A DNA stretch of 64,000 bases, from NCBI RefSeq assembly GCF_008035925.1, contig NZ_CP036264.1, positions 2,910,443-2,974,442 on the forward strand, read 5' to 3'. Of this stretch, positions 60,628-64,000 are shown piece after piece (position 1 is the first letter of the stretch; each line of letters opens with the position of its first letter). A program made the translations under genes and the position numbers. The stretch comes from Stieleria maiorica (GTDB taxonomy: Bacteria; Planctomycetota; Planctomycetia; Pirellulales; Pirellulaceae). Below the pieces are notes generated by a model. It saw nothing but the letters and a program-made list of their open reading frames with translations. It ran no database searches and was not told the origin of the DNA.

Positions 60628-61162
60628 CGCGCTGCTAACCGACGCCCGGCAGCGACGGCCCACCTCTTCTCTGTGTCCCTCTGCGACCTCAGTGATTGTT
60701 GATTCATCCACGGTTTAATTGGTGCGCGCGAAGTGGAAGATGTGGCAGACGAATGATTGGCAGACGAATAGGAGAGAATCGATCAACGTCGGCAGAACGA
60801 GCTGCAATCATTCGTCTGCCATCCATTCGTTTGCCACATGGCTTGACATCGAAGGAAAGGCCCAGCCTTCTGTGCCTCAAGGTTTTCGATGCATCGGACG
60901 GTGTTCCATTGTGTTTGTCAGAAGAGACCAGCCAGCATCCAATGGGGCACGTTCCGAGGCAATCCGACGTCCAAAATGCCGGCCGCAAATTGGGTCACTG
61001 GATGCCCCACGGCGACTCCAATCGAGTACATTGGCCATCAGCGGCGCTGGTTTTCACGGTCGTCGTGGCCGATGCGCGTGAACTAAGTGGTGCACCGCAG
61101 TCGGCGAGTCGAGTTTGTTTTTGAGTTCCGGTCGATCGCGCCGACGCGGTGACCACTGACGT
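60626..61162 (+). mobile_element. Cassette 9, no convincing ORF, with a 30-bp palindrome
   Basis: 537 bp. Arms 60740-60769 and 60810-60839 (ATGTGGCAGACGAATG ... CCATTCGTTTGCCACAT) match at 27 of 30 positions. The right arm resembles 35563-35592 outside the array. TCGAGTACATTGGC is 60 nt before attC. Frames on both strands are short. Confidence 0.65.
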
Positions 61163-61164
61163 TA
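61082..61164 (+). repeat. attC-like site 9
   Basis: AACTAAGTGGTGCACCGCAG to GCGGTGACCACTGACGTT; same fold as sites 1 and 8, with one compensating-looking change in the outer arm. Confidence 0.87.
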
Positions 61165-61195
61165 CCCCAGCTAGGAGCACGCGACCTGACGTTCC

Positions 61196-61660
61196 ATGCG
61201 ACGTGTTTTGATTACTGTCGTTACGTTGACTGTTTGTTTGCTTGCCGTTTTCGGAATCGCAAAAGCGTTGTCGTTTGCCAAACAGGTGATCGGTATTCCG
61301 CGCGAAGCATATGCTTCGGACTGGACTGCCGTTTTCATCATTGATCACATTCGCACGTCGGGTGAATGGCCAACCGGATGGCACGATCTACGTGACGAGT
61401 ATGATCGTCTCGCCGTTCCGCAACACTACGCTTGGACATTCGAGGAACTTCAATCTCTTATCACCGTCGACTGGGATGTAGATATTTCTGAACTCCGAGA
61501 CTCAGACGTGCCTTTAGATCACGTGCGTCTGACCAGCGGTCGCCAAGTGAGTTACGGTGGCGATCCGGACAAATTGATTCATGATTACATCCAGACTGGT
61601 GAGGACCCAAACCAGATCCGCGAGAAGATTGGCATACACCGCGAAAAGCCGAAGGGGTAA
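61196..61660 (+). CDS. Cassette 10: membrane-anchored hypothetical protein
   Basis: Unrecognised protein of 154 residues. An N-terminal hydrophobic helix (about 4-25) exports or anchors it. The rest is soluble (WTAVFIIDHIRTSGEWPTGW; LRDEYDRLAVPQHYAWTFEE) and ends in a basic REKPKG. The stop overlaps the AAC of attC site 10. The start ATG 61196 is 33 nt after the junction. Confidence 0.6.
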   Translation: MRRVLITVVTLTVCLLAVFGIAKALSFAKQVIGIPREAYASDWTAVFIIDHIRTSGEWPTGWHDLRDEYDRLAVPQHYAWTFEELQSLITVDWDVDISELRDSDVPLDHVRLTSGRQVSYGGDPDKLIHDYIQTGEDPNQIREKIGIHREKPKG

Positions 61661-61741
61661 CCATCGCGTGCACGCGGAGGCCCGTTGGCGCGATTTCACG
61701 GATGGATACTCAACTCACGGGCCCCGGTGACGCGGGCCGTT
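61659..61741 (+). repeat. attC-like site 10
   Basis: AACCATCGCGTGCACGCGGA to CCCGGTGACGCGGGCCGTT. CGCGT-G-CAC ... GGCCCGT pairs with ACGGGCC ... GTGACGCG. GGGGTAAC before it equals the reverse complement of its cassette start GTTACCCC. Confidence 0.87.
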
Positions 61742-62170
61742 CGCGGCGGTAGACTTGGCTGCGATGGTCCGGCGCCTGTCGTCCATGCTGCTGACGGGTG
61801 CGCTCGAATTTGGCCCACTTGATGTCGTCGAACCTCCGTTTCCTGGGATTCGCTCTTGATGTCACGGTATGACGGGTGCGCGGTCGACTCGGCTGACGAA
61901 GACAAGCCGACGCCTGACGACTTCAATGCTGAAAACCGACGCCTGAAATGCTGACTGGAGATTGGGAGGTTCGAATTTCCCGTGGCGATTCGAATCGAGT
62001 ACATTGGCAAACCGCGACGATGTTTCAAGCCGGCGTGCCGACCGGCGCCACGAACCGGGCGATGCACCCCAGCACACTCATTGTTGCGAGACGCAAACTT
62101 TTACCCGATTCGGTCATCACGCTCACGCCATCTCAATCGTAAAGGTCCGTGTGCGAGGTGATCGCTGATG
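61740..62170 (+). mobile_element. Cassette 11, no convincing ORF; twin of cassette 2
   Basis: 431 bp, collinear with 56616-57047 from GCTGCGATGGTCCGGCGCCT through the long-loop attC. TCGAGTACATTGGC is 58 nt before attC. See cassette 2 for the shared minus-strand frame (61862-62077 here). Confidence 0.75.
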
Positions 62171-62172
62171 TT
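62053..62172 (+). repeat. attC-like site 11 (long loop)
   Basis: AACCGGGCGATGCACCCCAG to GCGAGGTGATCGCTGATGTT, 120 bp. It has the same long loop (ATTGTTGCGAGACGCAAACT and onward) as site 2. Confidence 0.8.
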
Positions 62173-62265
62173 CGTCGACTGAGGTTCTGTGGATTACTTC
62201 CTTATCGAAACTGTGGTTTCTCGGAAACACCATCGCAACATGAACATGCGTGGTGGAGCGATACG

Positions 62266-63471
62266 ATGATACGCTCGCTGGCAGCCTTAGCCCTAATGAT
62301 CAGTAGCCAGCTCTCGGCTGAGGCCTGCCTCTGGGACCGGGACACTCCCGCCGAAGAGGCCAGCGGAATGCCCGAGGTTGTCGCCGCGTTGACCGGCCGG
62401 TTTACACGGAATCCGCCGCTTTACTACGAGATGCGACTAGCCCGAGTCTCACGTCACCTCCAAAGCCATCCTGACGACCTCGCCGCCTACGACGATGCCG
62501 GCGTCGCCTGCGACCGCCTTGGGCTGGGGGACGAGGCGATATCCTGGATGGACCGGAAGTGGGTGGAACTGGAGAAGCTCGACTCCTCTCGTCCCGAAGT
62601 CCGGGAGCACCGTTACCGGTATCATGCGAATCTCGGCACGTTTCTCATCCATCGCTGGGCGAGACAAGGTGCCGACCGATCGAGGCTCGACGAGCTCGAG
62701 TCCGCTTGCGACGAGATCGCTAAGGCTCTTGAGATCAACCCGGACGCACATTTCGGCCGTGAAAAGTACCAGTTGCAAGCGATGAAGTGGATCGTTAATC
62801 CGCCACAAATCGACAATTCTCAATACCTTCCCAATCTCCTTGATTGGAGCTTCCAAGATATCTACAGTGAACTAACCGAACCCGAGGAGGCCAATGAGGC
62901 CGTCCGGGGCCTCGCCGGTCTGATCGTGCTTGGGGATGCTTGGGAGAGCGTAGATGTCTTTCACGCCTTGAACGTTGCACTTCAACGCAATTCCACGGGT
63001 TACTCTCGGGGCCGTGATGGCGGACGGAATTCGCTCGCGTATTTTGCTTGGCTCCGTTGCATGGAGTTGGTGGACTCGGGCCAGCACTCATTCTTGCCTG
63101 ACGCGCCGAAGGGAGAAAATCTGAAAGCGTTACTTCCTCCGCCCGATTTCGTGAAGGCGGAGCTACTGCTCGATCCCGCCTATCGGCAGCTTCGCACCGA
63201 GGCGGACGCTTGGCACGCGGAGCGAGTCGCATTCATGTCGCGGCGGCTGCAAACGGGCCGCCACCCTGACACGGATCCGAGCTTCTGGGACGGATATACC
63301 GCGCGACCCGCGCCAGAATTACCGTCTTCATCAGTCCCGGACGCCTACAACGAATGGATGGAGAGACGTAGAACGCTGGTATTGCTGGTTGTCGTCGGTG
63401 TACCATTGCTCCTAACAGGATTGGTGCTCGGAACGTGGATCGTCCGGAAGTCCAAAGCAAGATTGGCGTGA
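62266..63471 (+). CDS. Cassette 12: exported helical-repeat protein with C-terminal membrane helix
   Basis: Protein of 401 residues, the largest cassette product. ATG 62266 starts a signal peptide (MIRSLAALALMISSQLSAEA). Helical stretches such as DDLAAYDDAGVACDRLGLGD and LGTFLIHRW suggest TPR-like repeats. A membrane helix near 377-395 (LVLLVVVGVPLLLTGLVLG) and a short basic tail end it. It could be an inner-membrane protein facing the periplasm. The function is unknown. Confidence 0.65.
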   Translation: MIRSLAALALMISSQLSAEACLWDRDTPAEEASGMPEVVAALTGRFTRNPPLYYEMRLARVSRHLQSHPDDLAAYDDAGVACDRLGLGDEAISWMDRKWVELEKLDSSRPEVREHRYRYHANLGTFLIHRWARQGADRSRLDELESACDEIAKALEINPDAHFGREKYQLQAMKWIVNPPQIDNSQYLPNLLDWSFQDIYSELTEPEEANEAVRGLAGLIVLGDAWESVDVFHALNVALQRNSTGYSRGRDGGRNSLAYFAWLRCMELVDSGQHSFLPDAPKGENLKALLPPPDFVKAELLLDPAYRQLRTEADAWHAERVAFMSRRLQTGRHPDTDPSFWDGYTARPAPELPSSSVPDAYNEWMERRRTLVLLVVVGVPLLLTGLVLGTWIVRKSKARLA

Positions 63472-63554
63472 CCAATGGGATTAGTTGCTTGGTCGCGCTG
63501 ACAAGTTGGTGCGACCGACCGCGCAACATACCGTCGCCGATCGGACACTCGACG

Positions 63555-63637
63555 AACCAGGCGATGAACGGGAGTTGCGGGTGCCGTTGTTTTGTGAGTT
63601 CACGTCGCTTGGCCGCAACCCGTTATCGCTAGACGTT
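63555..63637 (+). repeat. attC-like site 12
   Basis: AACCAGGCGATGAACGGGAG to CCCGTTATCGCTAGACGTT. GCGAT-G-AACGGG-A-GTTGCGG pairs with CCGCAACCCGTTATCGC. TCGACGAAC before it equals the reverse complement of its cassette start GTTCGTCGA. Confidence 0.9.
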
Positions 63638-63747
63638 CGTCGACTAAAGTGCTCCATTTCGTTGGTTTTCACGTAGCTTCGAACGAATCTGGATCTCTTG
63701 GTCGCATCGCTGTAGAATGGATGCAACTGAAAAAAGGCAGGTGATCC

Positions 63748-63972
63748 ATGACTGTAGAGCAAGCCATTTCTGAGATTTCGTCTCTCTCGATCGACGAGCA
63801 GCTGCGCGTTGTGCAGGCAATCTGGGATCGTATGCCGCAGGACGCGGGTACGGCACTGTCTGATCGGCAACGGGCCGAACTTGACCGACGTTTGGCAGAT
63901 TACCGCGATAATCCCGATTCCGCGCTAACGGAGTCGCAATTGCGTAAACAGATCGGTGATGCTCGCACGTGA
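63748..63972 (+). CDS. Cassette 13: antitoxin of the addiction-module component family
   Basis: Protein of 74 residues. LSIDEQLRVVQAIWDRM near residues 13-29 and a Glu/Arg-rich second half (LSDRQRAELDRRLADYRDNP) match the TIGR02574/Unstab_antitox type, the partner of RelE/ParE toxins. GGCAGGT stands just upstream of ATG 63748. The stop overlaps the next ATG in TGATG, as in coupled toxin-antitoxin pairs. Confidence 0.85.
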   Translation: MTVEQAISEISSLSIDEQLRVVQAIWDRMPQDAGTALSDRQRAELDRRLADYRDNPDSALTESQLRKQIGDART

Positions 63973-64000
63973 TGGACGTCCGCTACGCCAAAGAAGTTCG
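63972..64000 (+). CDS. Start of a RelE/ParE-type toxin (cut by window edge)
   Basis: ATG 63972 overlaps the antitoxin stop. Nine codons are visible (MDVRYAKEV), which fits the usual beginning of ParE/RelE-family toxins. The assignment rests mainly on the antitoxin and the overlap. Confidence 0.6.

Larger units (their letters stand above)
56153..64000 (+). mobile_element. Integron gene-cassette array (12 complete cassettes plus one cut by the window edge)
   Basis: Twelve attC-like sites lie in one orientation, with junction GTT at 56615, 57047, 57598, 58092, 58651, 59197, 60065, 60625, 61162, 61739, 62170 and 63635. Between them are cassettes of about 430-1465 bp. All ORFs are on the plus strand, as cassettes require, and look more AT-rich than the host genes to the left. 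Cassette ends match cassette starts (see findings). No tyrosine-recombinase integrase is present, and the sulfatase gene, not intI, lies at the left. Confidence 0.88.

Noticed and set aside
56535-63637. CRISPR array
   Set aside because: Repeats are 82-121 bp, hairpin-shaped and spaced by 400-1465 bp with genes; attC sites explain them.
1-64000. tRNA or rRNA genes
   Set aside because: No TTCRANYC-type arm within a cloverleaf nor rRNA-like sequence was found by reading; a tRNA scan would settle it.

Overview
The window reads as high-GC chromosomal DNA from a marine planctomycete of the Rhodopirellula/Pirellulaceae type. The support is a sulfatase beside an alpha-L-fucosidase and a fucose permease, a BBP7-like outer-membrane protein, a DUF1080 protein, planctomycete-style VWA/DUF58 operons, and several families of dispersed intergenic repeats, one built on GACGCGTGAGCGAGGGG. 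This placement is inference; no rRNA or tRNA gene was recognised.

Region 1 (1-31 kb) is mostly housekeeping and transport genes, many as single units on both strands: EpmB (cut by the left edge), an ABC-2 permease, a glycine-zipper protein, P-II, a Gfo/Idh/MocA oxidoreductase, MoxR, a PQQ-propeller membrane protein, a serine hydrolase, phosphatidylserine decarboxylase, an esterase, three sugar-phosphate isomerase-like proteins, a VWA/histidine kinase/response regulator operon, a long-tailed Hsp70, CoaD, a class-V aminotransferase, an LptF/LptG-like permease with a glycosyltransferase, BBP7, TadA, DUF1080, VanZ and a channel-like membrane protein. Region 2 (31-36 kb) holds a DUF1289 protein, leuC and leuD split by a repeat, and RarD.

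Region 3 (35.8-49.3 kb) is one tightly coupled operon: DUF58 protein, BatA-like VWA protein, a second VWA/GATase-like membrane protein, a 1956-residue coiled-coil membrane protein, an alpha/alpha-toroid protein and a BshB1-like deacetylase. Neighbouring genes mostly overlap at start/stop codons. Region 4 (49.6-55.8 kb) is a fucose/fucoidan block: GH29 fucosidase, aldo-keto reductase, FucP, sulfatase.

Region 5 (about 56.15 kb to the right edge) is the most unusual part. It is an integron gene-cassette array with twelve attC-like sites, all in one orientation. Each site is an imperfect inverted repeat, ten of 82-85 bp and two of 120-121 bp, running from AAC to GTT. A recurring unpaired G (in GATGCAC-type boxes) and usually an unpaired A lie in the left arm. 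The first 8-10 bases of each cassette are the reverse complement of the bases that end in the AAC of that cassette's own attC; eight of twelve match exactly and four have one mismatch. That is what excision and insertion of circular cassettes should leave. Seven complete cassettes carry one plus-strand ORF each, mostly unrecognised. Five carry no convincing ORF but share a TCGAGTACAYTGGC motif 58-60 nt before attC. The last, cut by the right edge, carries a toxin-antitoxin pair. No integrase is in the window, so this is either an integrase-less array or one whose integrase lies beyond the right edge.
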